Assembly: GCA_023265025.1 (NCBI GenBank)
Contig: JAHFUP010000014.1
Location: forward strand, 1 to 64,000
Length of the DNA: 64,000 nucleotides
Direction: 5' to 3'
DNA from: Acidimicrobiia bacterium
GTDB taxonomy: Bacteria; Actinomycetota; Acidimicrobiia; Acidimicrobiales; AC-14
Shown: one piece after another, positions 33,115 through 41,841 of the stretch
Layout of the letters: each line of letters starts with the position of its first letter
Position numbering within the stretch: position 1 is the first letter of the stretch
The notes under the pieces: model-generated
What the model was told of the DNA's origin: nothing
Seen by the model: the letters and a program-made list of their open reading frames with translations, nothing else
Databases searched by the model: none
Made by a program: the position numbers and the translations under genes

Positions 33115-33774
33115 CTAGCCGGCCATCTCGCGGTCGTCGCGGTAGGCCTCGTAGGCCGCCGAGTACTCCATGACCCGGGCCACCTCGGCGATCACGCCCT
33201 CCTCCCACCCCGCCCGCCGGAGCAGGTGGAAGCCCATCTCCATGCCGGAGGTGATGCCGCCGGCAGTGATGATGCGGCCGGCGTCGACCACCCGGGCCCG
33301 GCTGATGCGGGCCTTCGGGGCGATGTCGGCCAGGCGGTCCAGGGGGACCTTGCCGTTGGGGCCGGACTCGACCTTGTCGGGCTCCTTGCGGTTGGTGGCG
33401 GGCAGGCCGTCGAGGAGGCCCATGTGGCCGTACACCCATGAGCCGGTGCAGACGCTGGTCAGCAGCGTCGAGTCGGGCAGGGCGCGAATGAACGCGTGCA
33501 GGCGGCCGTTGTAGACCTCCTGGCGGGTACCGAAGCCGCCGGGGATCAGGAAGGCGTCCATGGCCGGTTCGTCGGCGAAGCTGTAGTTGGGCAGGACGGT
33601 GAAGCCGGCCTGGGCCTGGACGGGGCGGTTCGAGTCCGCGATGAGGAAGGCGTCGAGCTCGGGGTCGTAGCGGCGGGCGACGGAGAACACGCCGTGGGGA
33701 GCGGCGAAGTCGACGATCTCTGCGTCCTTGAAGACGTAGATGCCGAGGCGGAACCCGGGCTTGCGATCGGTCAT
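33115..33774 (-). CDS. DJ-1/PfpI family protein, isonitrile-hydratase-like
   Basis: 219 residues. TSVCTGSWVYGHMGLLDGLP has the nucleophilic Cys in the elbow typical of DJ-1/PfpI proteins, and FLIPGGFGTRQE precedes it with the conserved oxyanion glycine region. Members near this type include isonitrile hydratase (InhA) and N-terminal domains of AraC-like regulators; no DNA-binding part is present here. A role on isonitrile or a related substrate fits the nitrile genes nearby but is inference. GATCGGTC lies before the ATG; the start overlaps the upstream gene. Confidence 0.85.
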   Translation of the reverse strand: MTDRKPGFRLGIYVFKDAEIVDFAAPHGVFSVARRYDPELDAFLIADSNRPVQAQAGFTVLPNYSFADEPAMDAFLIPGGFGTRQEVYNGRLHAFIRALPDSTLLTSVCTGSWVYGHMGLLDGLPATNRKEPDKVESGPNGKVPLDRLADIAPKARISRARVVDAGRIITAGGITSGMEMGFHLLRRAGWEEGVIAEVARVMEYSAAYEAYRDDREMAG

Positions 33775-34085
33775 CTGCGCCCCCGGCCGACCAGCGCCGG
33801 CTCGGCCCGGCGGGAGGCGACGTCGATGGCCAGGCTGAACAGGCGGGCGGCCAGCTCGGGGTCACGCCAGTTGTGGGCGGCGGCGAAGTCCATCCAGTCA
33901 CACGGCGGGATCACCGCCTCGTCGCTGTAGTCCAGCTCCTCCCAGGTGGTTGCCAGCTCGAGTAGCTCGACCGTGGTGGCCACGTCGGCCTCGACATTGA
34001 GGAGCAGGTCGTGGTGCCGGGGTGCGAGCCGGGCGAACCGGCAGTGGCACGTCTCAGCGGGTCGTCGGGCGCATGTCGTCTTGGA
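33771..34085 (-). CDS. Small protein of unknown function, TTG start
   Basis: 104 residues if the TTG at 34085 is used. I chose it because GGAGG lies exactly 7 bases upstream; an ATG at 34139 would add 18 residues but has no ribosome site. CHCRFARL near residue 15 could bind a metal; the rest is helical (VATTVELLELATTWEELDYS). It overlaps the DJ-1 gene at ATGA, so the two are coupled. No family recognised. Confidence 0.6.
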   Translation of the reverse strand, partial: SKTTCARRPAETCHCRFARLAPRHHDLLLNVEADVATTVELLELATTWEELDYSDEAVIPPCDWMDFAAAHNWRDPELAARLFSLAIDVASRRAEPALVGRGRR

Positions 34086-34184
34086 CAAAGGGACGCCTCC
34101 ACTGTCTCGAGGTGGGGTGAAGTGGCCAGCATGCCCCATAGCCGTTGCATGTGGATTGCACGGCCGTGCAATGTCAGACCCAGG

Positions 34185-34946
34185 TCATGGGATCGCTGCA
34201 ATCGCAAGGCGGAGGCCGAAGGCCAGATCGGCGCCCGAACTGTGGCCGAAGCGAAGCAGGTCGGCCAGCGCCGCCGTCGCACAGGCGGCATCCTGCCCCG
34301 CCGACGCGGTGAGGAAACGGTGGACCGGCTCGATGCTCTGGCCCCGGGCCGCCCACGCCATGAAGGCGCCGGCGATGTCGTTCGTCCTGGCCCGTTGCGC
34401 CTGCTCGACGAGCGCCGGCTCCGCCGCCGGCCCCAGTCGAGCCCGGGTCACCAGGAGGATGCCGGCCAGGGTGTCGTCGCCGGCGGGGGTGAGGCCCGGA
34501 CCGAGGCCGGCGAGGGCGTCGACCACGCCGGCCAGGTCGCCCCGGTCGAGGTGGGCCACCGCCCCGGCGAGGCGGGGCTCGAAGGCCGCGTCGGCGAGGG
34601 CGGAGGGCCCGGCCCCGACGAGGACCTCGAGGGCGACGCCGGCCCCAGCCGCCAGCTCGCCGGCGCTCGGCAGTGGTCCCCGCCACACGGTGGCGCCGGC
34701 GAGATCGACGGTCACACCGCCGGCGTACAGGTGCGACGCCGTCACGGTGACCGGGTCGCCGGCCACCAGCCGCTGGATGGGGAGCGCGCCCCGGGCGTGG
34801 AGGGGCCCCGACGGCACGTCGTCGGTGGTGAGGGCGAACAGCCCGGCAGGCAGGCGCAGGTAGGCCGCGTTCCGGAACACCGCGGTCACGGAGCCCCGGC
34901 CGCCGGCCGCCAGCACCGCCTCGGCGCCGGCGCCCAGCTCGAGCAT
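34185..34946 (-). CDS. DUF2877 protein, AllH-type subunit of oxamate carbamoyltransferase
   Basis: 253 residues. LAGLGPGLTPAGDDTLAGIL is the hallmark of DUF2877, the family of E. coli YlbF/AllH. In E. coli this protein, YlbE/AllG and FdrA/AllF together form the transferase that makes carbamoyl phosphate and oxamate from oxalurate in allantoin use. The AllG-type gene lies 3 bases upstream in the same unit, and FdrA with carbamate kinase lies 10 kb away on the other strand. The real acceptor here may not be oxamate, since no allantoin genes are seen. It is the last gene of a seven-gene unit. Confidence 0.85.
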   Translation of the reverse strand: MLELGAGAEAVLAAGGRGSVTAVFRNAAYLRLPAGLFALTTDDVPSGPLHARGALPIQRLVAGDPVTVTASHLYAGGVTVDLAGATVWRGPLPSAGELAAGAGVALEVLVGAGPSALADAAFEPRLAGAVAHLDRGDLAGVVDALAGLGPGLTPAGDDTLAGILLVTRARLGPAAEPALVEQAQRARTNDIAGAFMAWAARGQSIEPVHRFLTASAGQDAACATAALADLLRFGHSSGADLAFGLRLAIAAIP

Positions 34947-34949
34947 CGG

Positions 34950-36356
34950 TCAGGCCAGGCGGCGGTCGAGGGCGAGCAGCGCCTCCCGGAAGCACTCGAT
35001 CGGCGCCTCGGCAACGCCGGCGCCCACCTGTCCCGTGCCGTCGGTGGCGTGGAGGATGCCGGTGTTGACCTTGGGCGTGATGCCGAGCTCGACGACCTTG
35101 CGGACGTCGATGCCCATGGGCGTGCCCCGGTAGTCGAGCGTCGGCAGCTTGAGCCGGGTGCTGCGGGCCACCGCGATCCGGTCGACCTCCTCGGTGGTGG
35201 CGATGGCGTCGGCCATCGTGCCACCGACGAAGGCGGCCACCGCCGGCGACGCCGCCGCGGCCGAGCCGCCGAGGCCGATCAGCTCCAGCACCGCGCTGTC
35301 GCCGATGTCGGGGGCGGCCTGGTCGGGGCCGAAGCCGGAGTAGTACATGGCGTTGCCGACCGGCGGCGACGCGGTGATGAACCACTCGTCGGAGCCCGAC
35401 AGCCGGATCCCGTAGTCGGTGCCGTTGCGGGACATCGTCGTCACCAGGCTGGAGCCCTCGACCTGCTCGGCCCACAGCGTCAGGGACTTGGCCGCGGCCA
35501 TGGCCAGGTTGAGGAAGAACAGGTGGTTGCCGGCGAGGAACGTGCCCAGCTCGGCCCGGCGGGGCGAGTCGAGGCCGAGGAGCTGGGGCAGGATGGCCCG
35601 CACGAACAGGTTGGTCGTGGCCTGGGTCCGCATGTGGAGGTCGTCGCCCATCTGCAGGCCCTGGCTGGCCAGCCCGAAGATGTCGATCGGCCCGGTGCCG
35701 GCCAGGCACTCGGCCAGCAGCGGCCCGGCCACCTCGCGCAGGAACACCAGCCGCTCGACGGCCGCCGGCGTCTCCCGCCCGAACCACGGCACCTCGCCAG
35801 GGCCCTGGTTGATCGCCGAGTAGGCGCAGGTGCCGCCCTGGGGGTTGTCGACCACGAACACCGGCATGGACGGACCGATGGCGCTGGCCATGGGGACGAC
35901 GGCCTGGTGGAGGTTGGCCGGCTCCAGCTCGACCTCGCCGGCCGTCAGCAGCGCGTCCGCCCCATCCGGCGAGTCGGCCCATCCCTCGGCCATGACCGCG
36001 GCCCGCACGGAACGGCGCAGGGGGTCGCACACCCGGTCCCAGTTGATCCTGGGCCCGCAGTGGACGATCGTCCGCTCCCCCACCCCGGGGAGGGCGACGC
36101 CGGCGGCCCCGATGCCGACGAGCACAGGGATGCCCTGGTCCAGCCGGCGGGCGACCTCGGCATTGGCCTCGTCGATCGCCGCCGCCCGCTTCCCGTAGAG
36201 GCGACTGAGGGCGGCGACGACCGTGAGGTCCCCGTCGGCCGGCGGGCGCCAGTCGACGTGGACCACCGGGCGGCCCTGGTCGCCGATGGCGTCGGCGAAC
36301 AGGGGCAGGCCGAGGTTGACCACCTCGATCTCGCCCGGCAGAGCGATGACCGTCAT
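34950..36356 (-). CDS. DUF1116 protein, AllG-type subunit of oxamate carbamoyltransferase
   Basis: 468 residues. EVEVVNLGLPLFADAI-like start (here IEVVNLGLPLFADAI), VPMASAIGPSMPVFVVDNP, FGLASQGLQMGDDLHMRTQA and LFFLNLAMAAAKS are the conserved blocks of DUF1116 (YlbE/AllG). The N-terminal 130 residues match the CoA-ligase-like Rossmann part. Its start overlaps the stop of the lyase gene upstream (ATGA). It is expected to act with DUF2877 and FdrA. Family assignment is firm; the physiological substrate in this organism is open. Confidence 0.88.
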   Translation of the reverse strand: MTVIALPGEIEVVNLGLPLFADAIGDQGRPVVHVDWRPPADGDLTVVAALSRLYGKRAAAIDEANAEVARRLDQGIPVLVGIGAAGVALPGVGERTIVHCGPRINWDRVCDPLRRSVRAAVMAEGWADSPDGADALLTAGEVELEPANLHQAVVPMASAIGPSMPVFVVDNPQGGTCAYSAINQGPGEVPWFGRETPAAVERLVFLREVAGPLLAECLAGTGPIDIFGLASQGLQMGDDLHMRTQATTNLFVRAILPQLLGLDSPRRAELGTFLAGNHLFFLNLAMAAAKSLTLWAEQVEGSSLVTTMSRNGTDYGIRLSGSDEWFITASPPVGNAMYYSGFGPDQAAPDIGDSAVLELIGLGGSAAAASPAVAAFVGGTMADAIATTEEVDRIAVARSTRLKLPTLDYRGTPMGIDVRKVVELGITPKVNTGILHATDGTGQVGAGVAEAPIECFREALLALDRRLA

Positions 36357-37864
36357 GACGCAACCTCCTGTGTGTCGTCGGTGATGGCGCGAGCCTCGGC
36401 GAGCAGCGCTTCTTCGGCGGCGTCGAAGGTGTCCTTCCACCTGGCCGCTTCGGCGTGCAGGGCGCCGGCCTCGGCCCGGCACGACTCGACCATGGCCGCC
36501 AGCGCCTCGGGTGCGGCGCCGCCCTGGGCCGAGCGGGTCAGCACGATCAACCGGGGGTCAAGCACCGGCGTCAGGTCGTGGCCGGCCAGCCCGAGCGGGC
36601 GACCCTCCAACTCGATCGACGCGTTGTCGAGCATCTCCCCGGTGATGTCCACGCCCCGCAGCCCCTTGGCCGCCGCCTCCCGCACCGTCCGGCCGACGAT
36701 GAGGTAGGCGGTGCGGTAGTCGATCCGGCAGACGGTGACGATGTGCTCGGCCAGGTCGGTGGCCTGGGTGAACCCCGACGTGAGGGCGTCGGCCATGCGG
36801 CTGGCGTTGACGTGCAACGTGCGGACGACGCCGCTCATCAGCCGGGTCACCCGGCACGCCAGGTCCAGCGAACGGGGCACCTCGCCGTAGGCGAAGATCA
36901 GGTTGTCGCTGCGGGCCGACGGGCTCTTGACCACGGCCAGGAACCCGCTGAGCCGGCCGATCAGGATGCCCGATGCCCCCCGCACGATCGACAGCGAGTA
37001 CGGGTTGCGCTTCTGCGGCATGAGCACGCTGGACCGGGTGTAGCCGCTGTCCAGGTCGACGTAGTCGAACTCGCCGCTCGACCAGATCTCCAGGTCCTCG
37101 GCCAGCTTGCTCTGGTTCGAGAGCATGCTGGCCGTCGTGGCCAGGATGTTGATGAGACCGTCGACCTGCCACATGGCGTCGCGGGTGTGCTCGATCACGC
37201 CGTCGAAGCCGAGGAGGCCGGCGATGACCGTCCGGTCCTCCAGGAGGCGGCTGCCGTTCACGCAGCCCGCGCCGCCCGGGCTGGTGTCGACCCACGCAAG
37301 GCCGTCGAGCAGGCGGCGGGCGTCGCGCAGCGTCGGGTAGGCGAAGGACAGGACGTAGTGGCCGAACGTCGACGGCTGGGCCTGCTGCAGGTACGTCTGG
37401 TCCGGCATGAGCGTCTCGGCGTGGGCCGCGGCCTGGCCGACGACGCTGTCGACGAAGCCGGCGGCGTCCTCGACGAGCTCGACGAGCTGGCGGCGCAGCA
37501 ACAGGCGCAGCGCCAGCCGGGTGGCCTCCCGGCGGGGCCGGCCGGCGTGCAGCCAGCCGGCGACGTCGCCCAGCCGCGAGGCGAAGTAGTGCTCCCGGGA
37601 GTTGTAGGCCTCGCCGTAGGACGGGTCGTAGGGGAAGTCGTCGGCCGGCGTGACGTAGACCTCCAGCAGGAGGGTGAGCAGCTGGCGGGCCGCGTCCTCG
37701 GGCACCACCCGCCGGCCCCGGAGGTCGATGACGTGGGCGATGTCGGCCAGGTTCAGGCCGTGGTGCAGCAGGGGCGCGTCGGCGTTCTCGAGGGCGAACC
37801 CCGACTCGATCAGCTCGCGTGCCGGCGCGCCGGTGACCGCCGCGGCGCCGGTGACGTCGCTCAC
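36353..37864 (-). CDS. Argininosuccinate-lyase-like enzyme (fumarase/aspartase superfamily)
   Basis: 503 residues from the GTG at 37864. SSVLMPQKRNPYSLSIVRGA is the superfamily signature with the catalytic Ser loop, and YLQQAQPSTFGHYVLSF is the second conserved region (usually TH-QPAQPxTxGH). It resembles ArgH but has changes at substrate-binding places and no arginine-synthesis genes lie near, so the substrate is probably a different succinyl or dicarboxylic adduct. Genes on both sides overlap it by 4 bases. One product would be fumarate or a related unsaturated acid. Confidence 0.85.
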   Translation of the reverse strand: MSDVTGAAAVTGAPARELIESGFALENADAPLLHHGLNLADIAHVIDLRGRRVVPEDAARQLLTLLLEVYVTPADDFPYDPSYGEAYNSREHYFASRLGDVAGWLHAGRPRREATRLALRLLLRRQLVELVEDAAGFVDSVVGQAAAHAETLMPDQTYLQQAQPSTFGHYVLSFAYPTLRDARRLLDGLAWVDTSPGGAGCVNGSRLLEDRTVIAGLLGFDGVIEHTRDAMWQVDGLINILATTASMLSNQSKLAEDLEIWSSGEFDYVDLDSGYTRSSVLMPQKRNPYSLSIVRGASGILIGRLSGFLAVVKSPSARSDNLIFAYGEVPRSLDLACRVTRLMSGVVRTLHVNASRMADALTSGFTQATDLAEHIVTVCRIDYRTAYLIVGRTVREAAAKGLRGVDITGEMLDNASIELEGRPLGLAGHDLTPVLDPRLIVLTRSAQGGAAPEALAAMVESCRAEAGALHAEAARWKDTFDAAEEALLAEARAITDDTQEVAS

Positions 37865-38808
37865 AGGTGCGCCGCCGCCGACAGGATCCCGCCGGTGTGC
37901 CAGAAGACGATGGGGCCCGTCCGGCCGCGCTCGACGAGGTCGAGGACGACGGCGAACGCCTTGGCCGTGTAGACGGGATCGAGGAGCAGCCCCTCCGTGC
38001 GCAGGGCGGTGGCTGCGGCCCGCTCCCCCGCGTCCGACGGGCGGGCGAAGCCGGGCCCGCGGGCGTCGACGAGCTCGAAGGGGCCCGATTCGACACCGAG
38101 GAGGGTGGCGCAGCTGGACGCCAGGGCGGCGATCTCCTCGTTCGCGTCGTCGGGCGGACGGCTCACTGACGCGCCCAGAACCCGCCAGCCTGTACCACTC
38201 AGCGACGTGCCGACGGCGAGGCCGGCGCACGTGGTCCCGGAGCCGCTGGCGATGACGACGACCTCGGGCTCGACGCCGGCGTCGTCGAGCTGGCCGGCGA
38301 GCTCCTGGGCGGCAACGACCATCCCGACCGTCCCGACGGCGACGGCGCCGCCCCGAGGCACGGCGTACGGCCGCCGGCCGGCGGCCTCCAGGTCAATGGC
38401 GACCTGGACGACCGCGATGTCGACCCGGGCCCGGTCGGGGTCACCCGTCCAGCGGACGTTGGCGCCACAGGCTCGGGCCAAGGCCAGGCTCGGGTGGGCG
38501 TGCGTCGGCTCGTCGCCGTAGATGACCAGCTCGCAGCCGATGCCGGCGGCCGCGGCCGCGGCGGCCGCGGCGGGGCAGAAGTTCGATCCCGGGCCGCCGC
38601 CGGTGACGAGGACGTCGCAGCCCTCGGCCAGGGCGGCGCCGACGATGAACTCCAGCGGGCGGGCCTTGTGGCCGGCGCCGGCGAAGCCGGTGAGGTCGTC
38701 ACGCTTGATGTAGATCGGGGGCCCGGCGACCCGCGCCTCCAGCCGGTGGGCCCGGACCAGCGGGGTCGGCAGGATGGCCAGCGGGAACCGGTCGAGGTCT
38801 ATGCCCAC
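37861..38808 (-). CDS. PLP enzyme of the D-cysteine desulfhydrase / ACC deaminase family
   Basis: 315 residues. YIKRDDLTGFAGAGHKARPLEF has the PLP lysine, TGGGPGSNFCPA the phosphate-binding loop after it, and ASGSGTTCAGLAVG the second glycine-rich loop. This is the fold-type II group of D-cysteine desulfhydrase, ACC deaminase and L-cysteate sulfo-lyase, which release ammonia (or sulfide, sulfite) and a keto acid. The GTG at 38808 overlaps the upstream lyase gene by 10 bases. Cysteate lyase is worth thinking of because a ComA-like gene is in the same unit. Confidence 0.85.
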   Translation of the reverse strand: MGIDLDRFPLAILPTPLVRAHRLEARVAGPPIYIKRDDLTGFAGAGHKARPLEFIVGAALAEGCDVLVTGGGPGSNFCPAAAAAAAAAGIGCELVIYGDEPTHAHPSLALARACGANVRWTGDPDRARVDIAVVQVAIDLEAAGRRPYAVPRGGAVAVGTVGMVVAAQELAGQLDDAGVEPEVVVIASGSGTTCAGLAVGTSLSGTGWRVLGASVSRPPDDANEEIAALASSCATLLGVESGPFELVDARGPGFARPSDAGERAAATALRTEGLLLDPVYTAKAFAVVLDLVERGRTGPIVFWHTGGILSAAAHL

Positions 38809-40142
38809 CGGTCGGCCTCCACCAGGCGGGCGGCGCGGGAGCGGGCGACGACCTCGTCGACCATGGCCTGGGCGCCTTCGATGGCCGGGCTGGCCAGCAC
38901 GTCGGCCAGCTCGCCGGCGTCGAGCAGCCCCGACTCGTCGAGCGCGGCGGGGCGGTCGGCCCCCGGCTGGAGCGCCCGGTGCATCCGGGCCTGGGCCTCG
39001 TGCTTCCCGAGCCGCGCGCTGAGCGTGGCCAGGACCCGCTCCGAGCCGGCGGTCGAGCCGACATTGGCGGCCATCCTGTCGACGTCGACCTCCAGGCCCG
39101 ACAGGAGCCCGATCGCCGTCCGCAGGGCCACGCCGGTCAGCAGGCACACCTCCGGCAACGCCACCCACTCGGCCTTCCACCCCCGACCGTCGCGTTCGTG
39201 GATCTGGACCATGCCCTCCAGCAGGACGCCGGCGTTGGCCCGCACGAGGCGGGCGAGGGTGTCGAGGTGCTCGCTGCGCTCGGGGTTGCGCTTGTGGGGC
39301 ATGGTGATGCTGCCGACCGCGTCGCCGGTGGTCGGCTCCCGGAGCTCGCCGATCTCCGGGCGCTGGAGCTCCAGGACCTCGTTGCCGATCCGGGCCAGCG
39401 TCCCGCACACCATGGCCAGGACATGGGCGAACTCAGCCAGGCGGTCCCGCGACGTGAGCCACGAGATGCCGGGATCGGACAGGCCCAGCTCGGCGCAGAA
39501 CGCCGAGCGCAGCGCCGGCCCGGCGGCGCCGAAGAACCCGAGCACGCCCACCGCCCCACCGAGCTGGGCGACGAGCCAGCGGGGCCGGCCCTCCTGGAGG
39601 CGGTCGAGGTGCCGGCGGAGCTCGTCGGCCCACGACGCGGCCTTGAACCCGAAGGTGATCGGCGCGCCGGGCTGGCCATGGGTGCGACCGACCATGACCG
39701 TGTCGCGGTGGCGCTCGGCCAGGTCGACCACAAGGCCCTCGGTGGCCCGCAGGTCCCGCCACACCACCCGACCGACCTCACGCAGGGCGACGGCCGCCCA
39801 CGTGTCGGTGACGTCCTGCACGGTGGCGCCGAGGTAGACGTGCTCCGACGCCGGCGCCGGCAGCACCTGCTGCAAACCGTGGATGAGCCCGAGGGTGGAG
39901 TGCGACGTCCGCCGGGTCTCCTCGGCCACGAAGGCCAGATCCAGCAGTTCGACATCGGCCGCCTTGGTGATCGCCTCGGCCGACTCGGGCGGGATGATCC
40001 CGAGCGTGGCCTGGGCCCGGGCCAGGGCGGCGAGGATGTCGAGCCAGGACTGGAGCCGGGCCCGCTCGTCGAAGATGGCCCGGAGCTCGTCGGTGCCCCA
40101 CAGGTGGGCGTAGAGCTCGGACTCGGCTATGCGGGCGCCCAT
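38799..40142 (-). CDS. Adenylosuccinate-lyase-family enzyme
   Basis: 447 residues. VGRTHGQPGAPITFGFK holds a catalytic His, GSITMPHKRNPERSEHL the signature loop of the fumarase/aspartase superfamily. EHVYLGATVQDVTDT is the first conserved region. It is closest to the adenylosuccinate lyase / carboxymuconate cycloisomerase branch. It is the second superfamily member in the same unit, and probably acts on another intermediate of the same pathway. It is unlikely to be the housekeeping PurB, as no purine genes accompany it. Confidence 0.87.
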   Translation of the reverse strand: MGARIAESELYAHLWGTDELRAIFDERARLQSWLDILAALARAQATLGIIPPESAEAITKAADVELLDLAFVAEETRRTSHSTLGLIHGLQQVLPAPASEHVYLGATVQDVTDTWAAVALREVGRVVWRDLRATEGLVVDLAERHRDTVMVGRTHGQPGAPITFGFKAASWADELRRHLDRLQEGRPRWLVAQLGGAVGVLGFFGAAGPALRSAFCAELGLSDPGISWLTSRDRLAEFAHVLAMVCGTLARIGNEVLELQRPEIGELREPTTGDAVGSITMPHKRNPERSEHLDTLARLVRANAGVLLEGMVQIHERDGRGWKAEWVALPEVCLLTGVALRTAIGLLSGLEVDVDRMAANVGSTAGSERVLATLSARLGKHEAQARMHRALQPGADRPAALDESGLLDAGELADVLASPAIEGAQAMVDEVVARSRAARLVEADRWA

Positions 40143-41011
40143 GCCCGATCCGCAGCCTTGGCGATGCCGGCGAGGGCCTCCTTCACCTGCTCCAGCGACG
40201 CCCCCCAGGGCACGGCGACGGTCGCGCCGTCATCCGCGTTGGTGTCCTCCAGCAGGCAGCACTTGGTCAGGAGCGGCCGGCCGTCGGCCGGGAACAGCAC
40301 CCGGGGGCACAGCTCGACCGCCTCGTCGGGGCACTGACCGTAGAACCACGCGTGGATGCCTCGCGACCGCTCGCAACCGATGAGGGTCCAGTCGTCGTGC
40401 GGCGGCCGCTCGTCGAGGAAGGCGATCGAGCCCGGCCCGTCGAGGGTGAACCCCGACCCCCGGCACGGCAGGAGGTAGTGCTGGGCGGGGTGGCCCTGGG
40501 CGAGGTCGACGAGATCCACCACGTCGGCGACCAGCTCGATCGGCGGTAGGTCCTCGGCCAGCTCCAGCACCCGGCTGGCCTGGTCGAACAGCTTCGCCGG
40601 CCGGGGCGGGACGACGTCGCCCACCCGGATGCGGATGGGCGCCGGGTCGAGGATGAAGCTCACGTGGTGGTAGCGGCCCTCGACGACGACGCACCTCGTG
40701 CCGGGCGCCCGCTCGCCGGCCACCCGGCCGAGGGCGGAGGGGATGCCGGTGTCGACGTCGGGTGCGTCGACCCAGGCTGTCTCGTCGGGGCCGGCGAGCA
40801 GCTCGACGCCGGTGATCGGCTCGAACAGCTGGGTGTTGCCCTTCGTGACCTTGACGAGCGCCGTCTGTCCGCCGGCGCGGGCCACGATGAAGCGGGTGTG
40901 GCGGTACGCCTCCCGACCGAGGAAGTGGGCGGTCAGCGCCTCGACGGTGAGGGGCACGCCGACCGTCGCCACCGACACCCGCCGGTACTGGCCGGGGACG
41001 ACGTTGCTCAT
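40127..41011 (-). CDS. Conserved protein of unknown function in the lyase operon
   Basis: 294 residues, soluble. Blocks of note are YHHVSFILDPAPIRIRVGDV in the middle, QHYLLPCRGSGFTLDGPG, and the Cys-rich end ELCPRVLFPADGRPLLTKCC. The Cys at CRGSG, CPDEAVELCPR and KCC could bind metal. ATGA overlap upstream and a 16-base overlap downstream make it an integral part of the operon. I do not recognise the function; the even spread of Cys and Asp suggests an enzyme rather than a structural protein. Confidence 0.75.
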   Translation of the reverse strand: MSNVVPGQYRRVSVATVGVPLTVEALTAHFLGREAYRHTRFIVARAGGQTALVKVTKGNTQLFEPITGVELLAGPDETAWVDAPDVDTGIPSALGRVAGERAPGTRCVVVEGRYHHVSFILDPAPIRIRVGDVVPPRPAKLFDQASRVLELAEDLPPIELVADVVDLVDLAQGHPAQHYLLPCRGSGFTLDGPGSIAFLDERPPHDDWTLIGCERSRGIHAWFYGQCPDEAVELCPRVLFPADGRPLLTKCCLLEDTNADDGATVAVPWGASLEQVKEALAGIAKAADRAWAPA

Positions 41012-41784
41012 TGCCGGCGGGCGGTGTCCGAGACCTGCCGCATGGTGTCGGCCCGCAGCCCGAGGCGGAGCGTCTCCAGGCCGAGCACGTCGGCGATGGG
41101 GATGTTGGCCAGGTTCACGTTGGGGCCGCAGTGCTCGATGAACCATGCCTGCTGGTCCTTGCGGGGCGCCTCGAACACGACCCGGTCGGTGCCGCCGGCG
41201 CCGATCACCGCGGCGATGACGTCCTCCCGGACGGTGCCGGCGGCGTCGTAGATCCCGACCGTGCCGCTCTCCCGGCCCTCGGTCAGCACCCATCGGGCGC
41301 CGGCGGCCAGGTCGCCGGCGACCTCGTCGGCCCAGTCGGTGCACGGCATCCTGTCAGCCGCGCTCTTGGCGCCGACCTCGGAAAGGACGGTGAACCGTCG
41401 CGTGGCCAGGCGGATGAGGTCGTACTTCTCGTCGGGGCGCATGGGCGCCGCCCCGCGCGAGACCTCCACGCACGGGAAGCCGACGCCGGCGGCCCACGCC
41501 AGGAACTCGTCGACGCGGCGCTGGACCCACGCCACCTCCAGCAGCGTGCCGCCGACGCAGGCCAGGATGCCCCGCTCGGCCAACGCGTCGAGCTTCGACT
41601 CCACGCCGGGATCGAGGTAGGCCGTGCCCCAGCCGAACTTCCAGATGTCGATGTACTTCCCGCACGTCTCGAGCACGCCGGCCAGCTCGCCGGCGGGTAG
41701 GCCCTTGTCGAGGACGTGGGTGATCCCCACCCGGCGGGGCTTCGACGGGCGCTCCGGAAGGTCGAGGGGGAAGGGCTGGCCCAC
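41008..41784 (-). CDS. ComA-like phosphosulfolactate synthase family protein
   Basis: 258 residues. KPRRVGITHVLDKGLPAGEL, YIDIWKFGWGTAYLDP, CVGGTLLEVAW and VLSEVGAKS are conserved in (2R)-phospho-3-sulfolactate synthase, a TIM-barrel enzyme that adds sulfite to phosphoenolpyruvate. VIFEAPRK-like text (VVFEAPRKDQQAWFI) near the end also fits. No ComB or ComC is present, so the product may differ; it could add another nucleophile to an enol-phosphate. It is the first gene of the minus-strand operon; TACTAT 7 bases before the GTG suggests a leaderless start. Confidence 0.85.
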   Translation of the reverse strand: MGQPFPLDLPERPSKPRRVGITHVLDKGLPAGELAGVLETCGKYIDIWKFGWGTAYLDPGVESKLDALAERGILACVGGTLLEVAWVQRRVDEFLAWAAGVGFPCVEVSRGAAPMRPDEKYDLIRLATRRFTVLSEVGAKSAADRMPCTDWADEVAGDLAAGARWVLTEGRESGTVGIYDAAGTVREDVIAAVIGAGGTDRVVFEAPRKDQQAWFIEHCGPNVNLANIPIADVLGLETLRLGLRADTMRQVSDTARRQ

Positions 41785-41790
41785 GCACCC

Positions 41791-41814
41791 TATAGTAGAG
41801 GGCTGTCTACTTTA
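41791..41814. promoter_or_regulatory. Inverted repeat between divergent operons
   Basis: TATAGTAGA-GGGCTG-TCTACTTTA, arms matching at 8 of 9 positions, in the 57-base gap between the ComA-like and AIR-synthase-like genes. It overlaps the -10 region of the minus-strand operon, a good place for a regulator that controls both directions. Confidence 0.6.
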
Positions 41815-41841
41815 GTGCAAACAGGTCGAGGGGGCGCTGCC

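Noticed and set aside
38799-40142. Calling the lyase the housekeeping purine enzyme PurB
   Set aside because: Its operon has no purine genes and a second superfamily lyase; a dedicated pathway role is more likely.
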